DNA of 64,000 bases from Nissolia schottii. Taxonomy: Eukaryota; Streptophyta; Magnoliopsida; Fabales; Fabaceae. The DNA lies in the NCBI GenBank assembly GCA_003254905.1, contig QANU01053415.1, positions 96,271-160,270 of the forward strand. Reading direction: 5' to 3'. Shown here piece by piece: positions 11,417-21,402 of the stretch. Under the pieces are notes generated by a model. It was not told where the DNA came from. It did no database searches and was given only the letters and a program-made list of their open reading frames with translations. Numbering within the stretch: position 1 is the first letter of the stretch; each line of letters starts with the position of its first letter. A program made the position numbers and the translations under genes.

Positions 11417-11773
11417 TCAGACAGTGGGAGGTAATGGCACAGCCGCCTGAGTGGCATCTCCTTTAAACAATTTGAGCATGGATATGTGAAAAACTGGGTG
11501 TATTCTAGCTGTTTGGGGCAATAACAGCTTATATACTACCTTGCCAACCCTCTGCATCACTGGAAAAGGGCCAAAGTATCTCAAGCTTAATTTCTGGTTG
11601 CTATGGAGGTGTAAGGAGTGTTGTTTGTGTGGTTGGAGCTTCACCAAGACCATATCTCCCTCTTTAAATTCCTTATCCCTTCTCTTCTTATCAGTCTGAC
11701 ATTTCTTTCGGTTTTGAGCTCTGTGCAGGCTACTCTTAACCTGTTTGAGAATTCTGTCTCTTTGGATTAGCAA
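11417..11773 (-). pseudogene. Gypsy integrase C-terminal region
   Basis: 118-residue frame with RRDKEFKEGDMVLVKLQPH, LSLRYFGPFPVMQRVGKVVYK and the HPVFHISMLK block typical of the SH3-like integrase tail of plant gypsy elements. It lies immediately downstream (minus strand) of the integrase core and is separated from it by a frame break. Confidence 0.9.
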
Positions 11774-11839
11774 TTCCTGGACGGATTGGGGGTCGGTGGC
11801 ATTGACTGAGTATCGTACAATGACAGGAGGATTTCAACC

Positions 11840-12337
11840 TTAAACAACCTCAAATGGGGTCATTCCAATGCTGGTTTGGAATGCTGTGTTATACCACAGC
11901 TCAGCCCAAGCTAAAGCTTTACTCCAGGCTTTGGGGTTTTGATAGGTGTAACATCTAAGAAACATTTCTAGAATCTTATTGATAGCTTCAGTTTGTCCGT
12001 CAGACTGTGGATGATAAGCAGTGGACATCGCAAGTGTTGTGTCTTGTAGTTTAAATAGCCGCTGCCATACTTTGCTAGTAAAGACCTTATCTTGGTCGGA
12101 GACAATAGAATTAGGCATACCATGGAGTTTGACTACTCCATCAAAGAAAACCTCAGCCACTTGATTAGCAGAATAATCAGTCTTCAGAGGGATGAAATGT
12201 GCATATTTAGAGAGCCTATCCACTACCACCAATATGACAGTAAAACCATGAGACATCCTATCCACTACCACCAATATGACAGTAAAACCATGAGACATAG
12301 GTAACCCAGTAATAAATCCATTGACACATCTTCCCAC
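11840..12337 (-). pseudogene. Gypsy integrase catalytic core with internal 42-bp tandem duplication
   Basis: 165-residue frame carrying the rve core: the first Asp region (ILVVVDRLSKYAHFIPLK), the second Asp (SIVSDQDKVF, normally SDRD) and the Glu block (AYHPQSDGQTEAINK). A 14-residue unit ending in VVVDR is present twice in direct succession, encoded by 12215-12256 and 12257-12298, so the first catalytic Asp is duplicated. The frame stays open across the duplication. Confidence 0.88.
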
Positions 12338-12410
12338 ACCTGATTGGGAATTGGTAATGGTTGCAATAGACTCGTGGTGCTCGTGTTAAATGATTTTGCC
12401 TTTTGGCAAA

Positions 12411-12933
12411 TGTTAGTATCCTGTAATTCTGAACTCTACATGGGAGGAATAAGTGACTTAGCTGGAATAAATGAGGATAATAGAGAAATAACGTAGGGAA
12501 TTAAATGAGAGGAATTATAGGGTGAGCACAACAGAGAAATAATTAAAGAATTACACGGGAGGAATTATAGGGTGAGGACAGCAGAGTAATTAATCAAGGA
12601 ATCGCAAGGGAGGAAGCATGGGATGAGGACAACAAAAATTATTAAATTGGGATGACTAAGACAGATAAAATAGGAGCTGCTGCATTCACTATATATGGAG
12701 AACTAATTGATCTAAAGAAGGTAGGCAAGAACTAAGAGGAACAAGGAAGGCTAAGGGTCCCTTAATACCCAGGCTTGTTCTTTATTTGTGCTCTTCACTT
12801 TTTCTGCATTTCTCCTTATATTACTTGTTGTTTCTAGTTCTGAGACTGAATTTCCCCACTAGAAATATCATTTCCTTCATTAATAAACAATACTTTTAGA
12901 CTATAAATTTGAGTAAATACCAGGTTCCTATCA
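12411..12933 (+). mobile_element. Solo LTR inserted in the gypsy element
   Basis: A 523-bp block beginning TGTTAG and ending CCTATCA (TG...CA). It is flanked by gcaaa (12406-12410) and acaaa (12934-12938), a 4-of-5 matching target duplication. The gypsy sequence resumes on the far side. Inside are a TATA-like CTATATATGG near 12690 and AATAAAC near 12882, so the LTR points in the plus direction. It also holds about three diverged copies of a 50-60-bp unit with GGAGGAATTATAGGGTGAG (about 12440-12640). No internal retrotransposon sequence is present. Confidence 0.8.
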
Positions 12934-12938
12934 ACAAA

Positions 12939-13479
12939 TTTCACAGCTACTGACAAAAGCCTGAACATCTTTATGAATACCCTTCCAGAAGAAATTGCTG
13001 GAGATTCTTGCTAGAGTTCTCTTAATTCCAGCATGTCCGCCTATTTATTGGCAAAGAATGAAATTCCTTCAGAATTTGTTGGATGAGCTGCTGTTGCTGT
13101 GGAACTACTATTCTATCTTCATAAAATAGTAATCCTTGCTTGCTGTTGTACTTGTCGAGACTTTGTCGTCCTAGCAGAATTTTGTGTTTCAAATCAGAAA
13201 TTTCAGGATCTTCTTGCTGGGCAATTTTAATTTCAGTTGTTAGATTTGAAGTAGGTTGAGACCATGCCATAAAGAAAGCTGCCCTGGCGAGTGCATCTGC
13301 CGCTCTATTCTCTAGACGAAATCAAATCCCACAAACTTATGTAGCCATGCCTGCTGCTCCAGCCTTTGAAGAGATTGATTTAATAAATGCCTCAAGCTCT
13401 GCTGATCAGTTCTTATAGTGAATTTGTGCCCCAAAAGATAATGTTTGAACTTGGAAAGTGATTCAGTGATTGCATATAA
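12939..13479 (-). pseudogene. Gypsy RNase H C-terminal part and integrase zinc-binding region
   Basis: Minus-strand coding remnants. The RNase H tail (frame near 13320-13479) has a Tyr/Leu-rich block ending in KFVGFDF. A downstream frame at 13022-13270 (MAWSQPTSNLTTEIKIAQQE then QGLLFYEDRIVVPQ) leads into the usual HHCC region. It is cut at its 5' side by the Helitron boundary at 13480 and at its 3' side by the solo LTR. Confidence 0.8.
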
Positions 13480-15142
13480 CTAGATTTGAACCCGCTCGAT
13501 GCGCGATAAACCAAAGCTACCAAAAAGTATCAAAGAGAGATATGTTGAGTATTATTTTTTCCAATATACAAATACATTCACAGATGCTACATCAATATTG
13601 CAAACTATAATAACTACATAGTGAAAGGGAAACGTTATTTATTATAAAAAAAAGTGAATAACAATACATGGCCTCTTTGAATAAGTTGTGGAATCTTACA
13701 GATATATGATATTGAAATGATCTTTTTTCTTTTCGGTTGACTACATCTATGTGTTTACCTTGCACTTGGCTCTTTTTTTACGCTTGCGTCACCTTTTTTA
13801 GTTTTCTTGCTTGTAGTGTTGCTTTGGACCATTTCTTCTAAGGCTTCTTATTAAGATTGACTTTTCATCATATAAGAATGCGTTTTTTGTTACCATTTAT
13901 ATCATTCTTCTTCCTTCATAAATGTCATCTTAATATTGTTGTGGTGGCTTATGATTCATTCTTGTCAACCTTGTATGGTCATGGACTCCTTAAATCTAAA
14001 CTGACATTACCATAAATTAGGAACATGATGTAAGAAAATATTGAAATGTTATGTTAATATAAACCTTAATAGCACCACAATGACACAACTTTGAACCTAT
14101 GTATTAAAGTATTCTTATGAATTTGAAAGGAATAGATGGTAGTAAATTAGTGAAGTCCATTAAGCACACTTCTACTAATTCAGTCTTTCAGAAAACATAA
14201 TCATTTTTCAATTAAAGAACTTTTCCTTTGGTCAACTCATGTTCAACCATGGATGTTCACTTCTCTGATTGCTCTACCTTTTTTGATCATTAACTTATTT
14301 TATACTCTTCCTACAATGCTATCAAAGAAACAATTAAGGCTTGCAAAAAAATCTTCAAGGATCTAAGCGACATCTTAAATATTTTGAAGACTAAATTGGC
14401 ATCACAAATATTCTTTCGAATGATCGAAATGATCTTTGAGGAGTAAATTGATGTCCAAATCTTTTAAGAAGCTATTGAATTTGGAGGACATTCACCATGT
14501 GATTCTCTTGGTCTTAGTGGAAGAACAACAATACATGTCTCTAGCCGGACATCTCAAACCTTATAGAAAGGGAGTAGACTTGTATGCATTTGAAAATCAT
14601 GGATAGGCTTCAATTGAATACATAGGAAATAATAAAAAAATATCAAGCATTTAGATTTTAGACACATGAAAAATTCTTGTATAGATAAAAAAATACATAT
14701 ACCTTTGTTTTCTATGTAAATATTAGATTAATGTATGATAATATGTCTGTGTTGGATACCGTTGTTGAACGGTGGCAACGCGACTAATGTTAGGTGAGAA
14801 GGTGAATTAGGGAAAAGGTGGGGGTATAGGCCATCAAGGAAGGGATTTAGCAAGAAAGGAAACTAGAAAAGAAGAGAGGGACTGTAAGGTTTTAGGAAAA
14901 AAGAAAATGGAATTGTTGTATATGTTAGAGAAAATAGTGCATTCTGTCGAGGCCGAAGGAGCTCCATGATGATGCAACTTGTATTTTTTTTGGTCTCATT
15001 TAGATTGTTTTGTAACTCCAATTCAGGCCTTCATTCGTGTGCATTACTTGTTAAAGAAGGTTATGTAGATGACACGTCATCAAATTAGATGATGTGGAAG
15101 CATTCTAAATATGTGCATTAGAATTTATATATTATAAATAGA
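13480..15142 (-). mobile_element. Non-autonomous Helitron
   Basis: On the minus strand the insert starts TCTATTTATA (15142 downward) and ends with a GC-rich imperfect hairpin (GCGCATCGAGCGGG) followed by TCAAATCTAG at 13480. The next base on the left is T and the preceding base on the right is A, so it sits exactly between A and T without target duplication. These are the Helitron hallmarks: 5' TC, 3' CTRR, a subterminal hairpin and AT insertion. The gypsy codons on the two sides are in phase. No Rep/helicase ORF and no recognisable captured gene is present in its 1663 bp. Confidence 0.85.
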
Positions 15143-16112
15143 TTCTCTTACATATGCACTTTGCTTCTGCATTCTAGGACATGGTTTCTAAGAGAAATAC
15201 GCTATGGGATGGTTTTTCTGGCTGAAAACAGAACCAATCCCGTTTCCTGAGGCATCAGTCTCTAAAACAAAAGGCAATGCAAAATCCGGAAGAGCCAAGA
15301 CTAGCCCTGCTGTCATAGCCTTTTTCAAGGCTTCAAATGCTAGTTCAGCCTCTTTGGTCCAAGAGAAATTTTCTTCCTGCAGCAAATCTGTTAGAGGAGA
15401 AGCAATAGTAGCATATTGCTTTACAAATCTCCTATAATATCCTGATAAGCCAAGGAAAGACCACAGTTGCTTCACATTCTTTGGTGGTGTGGCCAGTTCA
15501 ACACCGCTTGTACTTTACCTTTCTCCATAGCAACCCCTTGAGCTAAAACGACATGCCCTAGGTACACTTACCTCTTCTAATCCAAAAGAGCACTTTTGGA
15601 TAACTTGGCACGGAGTTGATGTTGCCTCAGCAGGCATAGCACAGCAGCTAAATGATTCACGTGTAAATTCCAGGACTTGCTATAAATAAGAATATCATCA
15701 AAGAAACCCAGCACATGTTTCCTCAAAAGCTCTTGAAAACATGATTCATTAAAGACTGAAAAGTGGCTGGGGCATTATTCATACCAAATGGCATGACAAG
15801 CCATTCACACAATCCTTGGTGTGTCTTGAAAGCAGTCCTGTATCTATCCTGGGGCTGCACTAGAACCTGACGGTATCCGGACCTCAAGTCTAACTTGGAA
15901 AAATATTAGGGCCGCCCGTGCAAGTCATCTAGCAATTCATCAATGGTAGGCATGGGAAACTTATCTTTGATTGTAATTGCATTTAGAGCTCTATAATCAG
16001 CGCAGAACCTCCAAGTACCATCCTTCTTCTTCACTAAGAGAATTGGAGATGCAAAAAGGACTAGCACTTGAGGTGATGATACTGTGCTCGAGTGGGGCTT
16101 GTTCGATTTCAA
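15143..16112 (-). pseudogene. Gypsy reverse transcriptase and RNase H N-terminal part
   Basis: Minus-strand remnants of the RT domain: [18 protein letters not shown] (16112 side), then RT palm sequence readable in broken frames including an FFDD catalytic motif near 15690-15700. The RT connection (FLGLSGYYRRFVKQY) and the RNase H start (LPDFALPFVLETDASGNGIG) follow. Stops and frameshifts occur near 15905, 15480 and 15187. The 3' end is cut by the Helitron at 15142. Confidence 0.88.
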
Positions 16113-16592
16113 TTGTCATATCATCAGTTTGCTGCTCAATCCCTGCAGTCTCTGGCTGTTGTTCTTCAATGGCATTTGTGACCCCCACCCAAAAAAGTAT
16201 TTAGCATCACAAGTGAAACATTGCCCACTCACTCTCTCTTCGCCTTTGGATCTCAACAGGTGACATGTTCCTAACATTAGCATGCTTGTTCGTGGGAGTA
16301 TTAGGCTTCTTCCTCCCTGAAGGTGCAGGTAGCAGTGGTGGCAATCGTGAATCATTCGCTCGCATGCACATTTGTTGGGTTTGAAGGACCAGTGAATGCG
16401 CTCTCACCAAGGACATTGGGTTGTGAATCTCATGTTTCAATCCTCCAATAAGGCAACTGACTCCATAAGATCTGTTAGCTAATGCTGTGAGTTCCGCGTT
16501 TGTACCAATTTGAACATGTCAGCGCGAGGACAATCAATTGGGGACTCAAGGGCAGTAGAGAGGTCCTCCTCGAAATGAATCGATGCTAAGAT
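16113..16592 (-). pseudogene. Gypsy gag remnant
   Basis: Several short minus-strand frames resemble the C-terminal gag of chromoviruses: a basic RLPPLLPAPSGRKKPNTPT linker and RNMSPVEIQRRRESEWAMFHL, which precedes the zinc knuckle, of which only CDAKYFFGWG remains. Gag is truncated at its N-terminal side near 16592 and is joined to RT by a deletion that removes the protease. Confidence 0.7.
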
Positions 16593-16602
16593 GAGTCAGT
16601 CA

Positions 16603-16768
16603 GCATAATCCTTCCGCAAAGAATTTGGGCGTTTTGCTCTGTGGCCCCTGCCCAACTCGTCTGAGTGAGTGAGTGCCCTCAGACACGTGGCCTTGCTCCC
16701 CCAACGGATTTTGGCACCTCCTCAGCGGTATTGCCCTCCTTTGTGGTCTTAATTACATTTCTAGTCCC
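16603..16768 (-). repeat. Second copy of the gypsy chromodomain tail (direct repeat of 11043-11203)
   Basis: About 166 bp, close to 90% identical by eye to 11043-11203 and in the same orientation. It contains GAATTTGGGCGTTTTGCTCT and ends in CTAGTCCC. It lies upstream of gag where a 5' LTR would be expected, so it is either the tail of a second, mostly deleted element of the same family or the product of unequal recombination. Confidence 0.85.
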
Positions 16769-16776
16769 GGGTCTCT

Positions 16777-17026
16777 AGGGTTGTCAAAATGAGCCCGGTT
16801 AAATGGACTGCCTGCGAATTGCAAAAGTCTATTTAGGCCCGACCTGTTTAACCCGCCGGCCAAATTGGCCCTTTTAGTGTTAACATAGGCATAACTTGCA
16901 AATCGTTTACTCACATAAATGGACTGACCAAACATATAAAAACCGGTCTGTAAATAGTAAAAGTCCATTTAGGCCCATGGGTTAACTGGGTTAGGCCTAA
17001 ATGGGTCTGGTTCATTTGACAGCTCT
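16777..17026. mobile_element. MULE-like MITE, diverged copy
   Basis: Inverted termini AGGGTTGTCAAAATGAGCCC and, in reverse complement, AGAGCTGTCAAATGAACCAG, about 250 bp apart. The interior has inverted GGCCTAAATGG / CCATTTAGGCC type stems. It is related to the better preserved copy at 25811-26132. No target duplication is visible. Confidence 0.65.
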
Positions 17027-17148
17027 ATTGGCGTCATAAGTGTCAATAAATCTCGTTTTTCACTTTATTGATCTCAGAGTTAAACTTATTCACTTTACCG
17101 CTCACATTAGAGGATCCAAATCTAAATGCAAATAACTTCACTTGTATC

Positions 17149-17152
<4 letters not shown>

Positions 17153-17189
<37 letters not shown>
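17153..17189. repeat. AT dinucleotide microsatellite
   Basis: An uninterrupted AT run of about 18 units in AT-rich intergenic DNA. Confidence 0.95.
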
Positions 17190-17194
<5 letters not shown>

Positions 17195-18525
17195 AGCGTC
17201 CGATTGAGTAAATAATGTATTTAATTCTTTTTATAAAATTAATTTTTAAAAAGTAACTCATTAACTAAGTTGTTTTGTATATGAATATGCATAAAATAAA
17301 TATTTATTTTGAGTATTCTTTTAAAAAAATATTTTTTTGAGAACTTAGTTAATTTAACTTCTCAAAAAGCATTAAAAATAACTTTTTTTAAAAATAATAA
17401 ATTATACATTAATCCAAAATGACAAAATTGTATCATCTAAACAAATTATGATATTAATAAGATGGTACGTATATATACTTCGCTTTTAATTTTATGGCAT
17501 AAATATTTGCCACTTTTTTTCATAGTGCATGTAACTCTCTATACCACTTTTGTGTAGTGGAATATAAATGTTTATATCCATACACAAGTTTAAGATCAAC
17601 TTGCAACAGGCTTGTAAGATTGAGGATTGCACTACAACTTTCCAGCCTCTTTTGCCAAATGCCAACAACTATTTATTTCCTATTATGGATAGAATTATTT
17701 CACTAGTTTGTGCAAGAGTTATATCCTTCACTCTTAATACATTCCTTATGACAGAGAATTCTGTACATATATTCTTCACAAAAGTCATATTAAAACAATT
17801 TTGTATACTATTTTGCTTTTTCCAACCTCACAAAAGTCACATGCGCATGCGACCTTTTCATTGCACCTTTTTTTTACTTCCATGTGAAAACTTTCTAAAG
17901 CACATGTGGTGCAATTTCCACCACTGTCACTAGTGGATATTATAACCATTTTACCTTTGCTAAATGACATTAATTGGTTAATTCACACGTGTAAAGTAGA
18001 ATGAACAGAACCATCCAACGTTGAGTCCCACACAATGTGACTCATCCAACCCCAGTTCCAATTATAGACCATTAAAAGAATGGGAATCTGAACAAAAGTT
18101 ATAGACAAAATGATTTGTAATTTGAGACCAGAGTTCATGGGATTCCCCCCTCCCCCCTCACAAAATCTGCACAAAATCCCCACCTTTTCTGAGCAAGTTG
18201 TGTATCACAGATCCTATGAGAAAAACTATAAAAACAGACTCGGATTCCTTTTTTCCCTTCATCTTTCGAAGGCTAAACAAAAACTATTCAGCACATAGAA
18301 AACACAACCTACTTTAACATGTCACATACTTTACATATCCTAAATTTGACTAAAACAAGTTCTATCTAGGCTTGAAATATATATATAATAAGCCTAGCCT
18401 GAAGAGTTATATAATTAACCAAAGTCATAAAAACCTTAAGTCCTAGTTAAACCAAATTTCCTATTGCATTAATTCATTTCTGCTTAAAAGCCTAAAATTG
18501 CCCTTGCCTCCATCCTGAATTCACT
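17190..18525. other. Intergenic, 3' flank of HAT3
   Basis: AT-rich spacer. The part next to 18525 is the probable 3' UTR of the HD-Zip gene. No further gene was recognised. Confidence 0.5.
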
Positions 18526-21175
18526 TTATGGCTGGGAATTTGCGCCCTCGAACGGTGGTCGGTGTTGGATCGGCATTGCTGCCCAAGGGTTGACAGGAAT
18601 TGGCCGCTGGATGCTATGGCCCATAGGGTTGGGCCTAGCTGGATTTGGGGCAGAGGGCACAGCGGCTGACGAGGAGGAGGATGCAGAGGAGACCGCGACG
18701 CGCTCGCACGAAGGGCACATTGTAAGAGTTGTTGGAGGGTTCATGTGCATGTAGAGCTGTGGGGATAGCTTCAATGCTCTAAGCTCTTGCACTTCCTTTT
18801 GCAACCTCCTATTCTCTTCTGTTAGATTCTCACAGCATCTCTTCAAGTATTCACAATCCACTAAAGTTTGCTTCAACTTTGTCCTGCATTATTTGAAACC
18901 TGAAGCATTGACATCATTTTCTTCCATGACACTATAGAAGATAAAGTAACACCCAAAAGTATTTATAAAAATAAAACCTCAAAGCACAACAATGTTATAG
19001 CATTGACATGTTTCTTAGGACAAGGATCCTCTCAATTAAGCATGTTCGAGTGAACAAAAGTGAAGGAATATCTACACTTGATCAATAAAGCGCATCATAA
19101 TCATAACCTACTAAATGATTTGATGATGAATAACTGCTCGCTTTCTCCCTTTAGAAAAACAGATTGATTTTAGAGAAGATTTTTTCCATCTAGTTTATCA
19201 GTATCTCACTTTAATCCATACCAAAAAAACGCATCTCACTTTAATGCTCAAAATTCAAGTAATTGTCCTAACTCATGAGAAATGAATGGAACATAATGCA
19301 CAAACTCAAGATTCCAAAGTTTCAAGTTTTGGCCTCCACCTCCATCATCACTAGATTACAACATGCTTGTTGCATTGTCCGATTGTCGTGTGTGCGTGCG
19401 TGCGAGCAGGCCATGCCTACGCGTGGATTGCCGTGTGTGCATGCGTGTGCGCAGGCCATGCCTGCGCGTGTTTCCACGTGTTCGATCTTTGGACATGCTG
19501 TATTTTTTAAAATTATTATTTTTAACAAAAACATCTACATCTTTATATCTGTAATGTCTTATAAAAGTTTGTATTATTGATCAGTCTCAACTCTTAGCTC
19601 ATTAACTGTCAAATTCCATTATTAAGGTTGGAACTGGGATTAGAGTTACTTAGACTAGTTTTCTCATTTCTCAACAGTTTTGATTCTTTTGAACAATACC
19701 ATTCATGAGGAACAACCAAGACAAGAGAACACAAAATAATAATAATAATGATTATTTAGGGAATCCCAAGCTTAGTCACAGATGAGAAAACTCACCTTGC
19801 TCTTCTGTTCTGAAACCACACCTCCACCTGTCTAGGCCTCAGATTCAACTGCTTTGCCAATGCTTGCTTTTGTTTCTAAAAATAAAATAAAGAAACCCTT
19901 CCATTATTTTTCTTCTAAACCACCATAACATACTAGATTATAATTTAAGCTTGTTCATCGCAATATCATGAATTTAATTGGTATATACACCGACAATAAA
20001 AAAAAATTATACTCATTCAATCAAATCTGTGTCATATCAACATAACAAATATGTTTAGCTCTTACGTTGCTACCGCAATAATCATGCATATAAAATAAAA
20101 AATCACAGGATGAACCACCTTATTGATCAAATCATCCATAAACACGAAAGTCCAAATGCCAAAATTAAACAAAGGTTCAAAAATAATTCAAAACTGTGAT
20201 TCAGAAAAGGCAACTTCAAAGCAACAAGAATTAACGCTAACGTGAAATCTCACATATGCCCTTATGCCGTTACAATAAAATTACAGGAGTGCCACTGCCA
20301 CACTCACCGGGTTGAGAGTGTTGTGCTCCTTGAACGTTTCTTCCAGCACGATCGCCTGTTCCTTCGAAAGCCTCAGCTTCTTCCTCGAGCTGTCGCCGTC
20401 GCCGCCGCCGCCGTCGTCCTCGTCGCTACCACCGCCGCCGCCGCGAGAGCACGACGTCCTCTCGCCGGCCTCGTTCTCGTCCCCGATGGCCTCCCTCTCG
20501 CTCCGCTTCCCGCTGACGCTGGACACGGTGCTGTTCGGCGACGACACGCCGTTCTCGTCGTCGCACGCCGCCGTAACCGCCGTCGATAGCGGCGCCGAAT
20601 TCACGTCGATTCCGCGGAGGAACGACCTCGTCTCGGAGCTCAGATCTGCCACGTCAGTTAGTTGGTTAGTGGCATTCGTGTAGTTAACAAGGACATTCAA
20701 AGTCATTTATTCTCAAGAACATGCTTTCGTTTTTAAGAAATGAAGTTTATACATTAAAAAAAAAATCAGAAAATAGAAAATAAAATAAAAAAAGGAATGA
20801 AGGAATAAAGGTTTTACAAGGTAGGAGGAGGAAAACAAAATAGGAAATGGGTCTTGATTTTTAATCCAAAACATTATAAAAAAAAAACATGAATTTTTAT
20901 TTTAGCGTGTTAGACCATGAAATTTTGGAGAGAGAGAGTAGAAAATAATTAGCAAAAAGAGATGGGAGGAAGAATCACATACCATGGAAATGGAACAAGT
21001 TGTTTAAGGAAACCCTTTGGTTTGGAACCAAAGATTGAGGAGGGGGCTTATTATGCATGAGATTCACCTTCACCTTCAACAAGGGTGCTCCTTCATTATG
21101 ATTATTATTTGCATTAATCCCTCCACATCCTAAGCTCAAACTCAACCCCAAACTCATATCATCTTTCTCACCCAT
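18526..21175 (-). CDS. HAT3: HD-Zip class II homeobox-leucine zipper protein, HAT3-like, four exons
   Basis: Encodes a 322-residue nuclear HD-Zip II transcription factor. These bind AATNATT-type sites as dimers, repress targets and act in shade avoidance and leaf polarity. Exons on the minus strand: 21175-20983, 20645-20308, 19875-19796 and 18883-18526. All introns are GT-AG with agreeing phases. Seen: an N-terminal LGLSLSLG (EAR-type LxLxL repression motif); an acidic Gly-rich stretch around residues 135-148; the homeodomain at about 150-208, split by an intron after NTLNP, with helix 3 [11 protein letters not shown]; a leucine zipper with Leu at 217, 224, 231 and 238; and the class-II CPSCE redox motif at 260-264. 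One unusual residue is Leu211 (QTLVDCEY) where Glu is usual. HAT3 rather than HAT9/HAT22 is inferred from gene neighbours and the N terminus. Confidence 0.93.
19381..19470 (+). repeat. GC-rich 2 x 45-bp tandem repeat in HAT3 intron 3
   Basis: Two adjacent 45-bp units, each with a TGTGTGC core, GCAGGCCATGCCT and a final GCGTG. They start at 19381 and 19426 and are far more GC-rich than the surrounding intron. A CACGTG G-box follows at 19475. Confidence 0.85.
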
Positions 21176-21390
21176 TTTCCTTTTTTTTTTTTTTCTCTCT
21201 CTCTGTTTCTTTAGAAAGTGTGGTGCTTGAAGAATGGGGGAAAAGCAGAGGAATGGTAATCGGGGGCAAGAAAATATGGGGGTTGGGCTAATGCTAAATT
21301 GATGGTGGCAGAGGGGAAGGGGGGGGTGTCACAGAGCCTTTAGCTTTTTGGACAAAACAGTAAAAGGGTAGAAGGATAGATTAGATGGGA

Positions 21391-21402
21391 CTATATATAT
21401 AG
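21391..21402 (-). promoter_or_regulatory. Possible TATA box of HAT3
   Basis: Palindromic CTATATATATAG about 215 bp upstream of the HAT3 ATG. The leader between it and the ATG holds a CT/GA-rich pyrimidine tract (21180-21206), common in plant 5' UTRs. Confidence 0.4.

Larger units (their letters stand above)
11036..16592 (-). mobile_element. Degenerate Ty3/gypsy chromovirus, interrupted by a solo LTR and a Helitron
   Basis: Reading right to left on the minus strand: gag remnant, reverse transcriptase, RNase H, integrase zinc-binding region, integrase core, integrase C-terminal region and a chromodomain-like tail. This is the chromovirus order. The protease and the gag/RT junction are deleted near 16050. 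Frameshifts and stops break the frame many times, so the element cannot be autonomous. Two later insertions split it: a 523-bp LTR at 12411-12933 and a 1663-bp Helitron at 13480-15142. Confidence 0.9.

Noticed and set aside
20242..20683. Plus-strand Arg/Ala/Pro-rich frames opposite HAT3 exon 2
   Set aside because: Mirror of the GC-rich Glu/Gly/Asp-coding exon; composition artefact.
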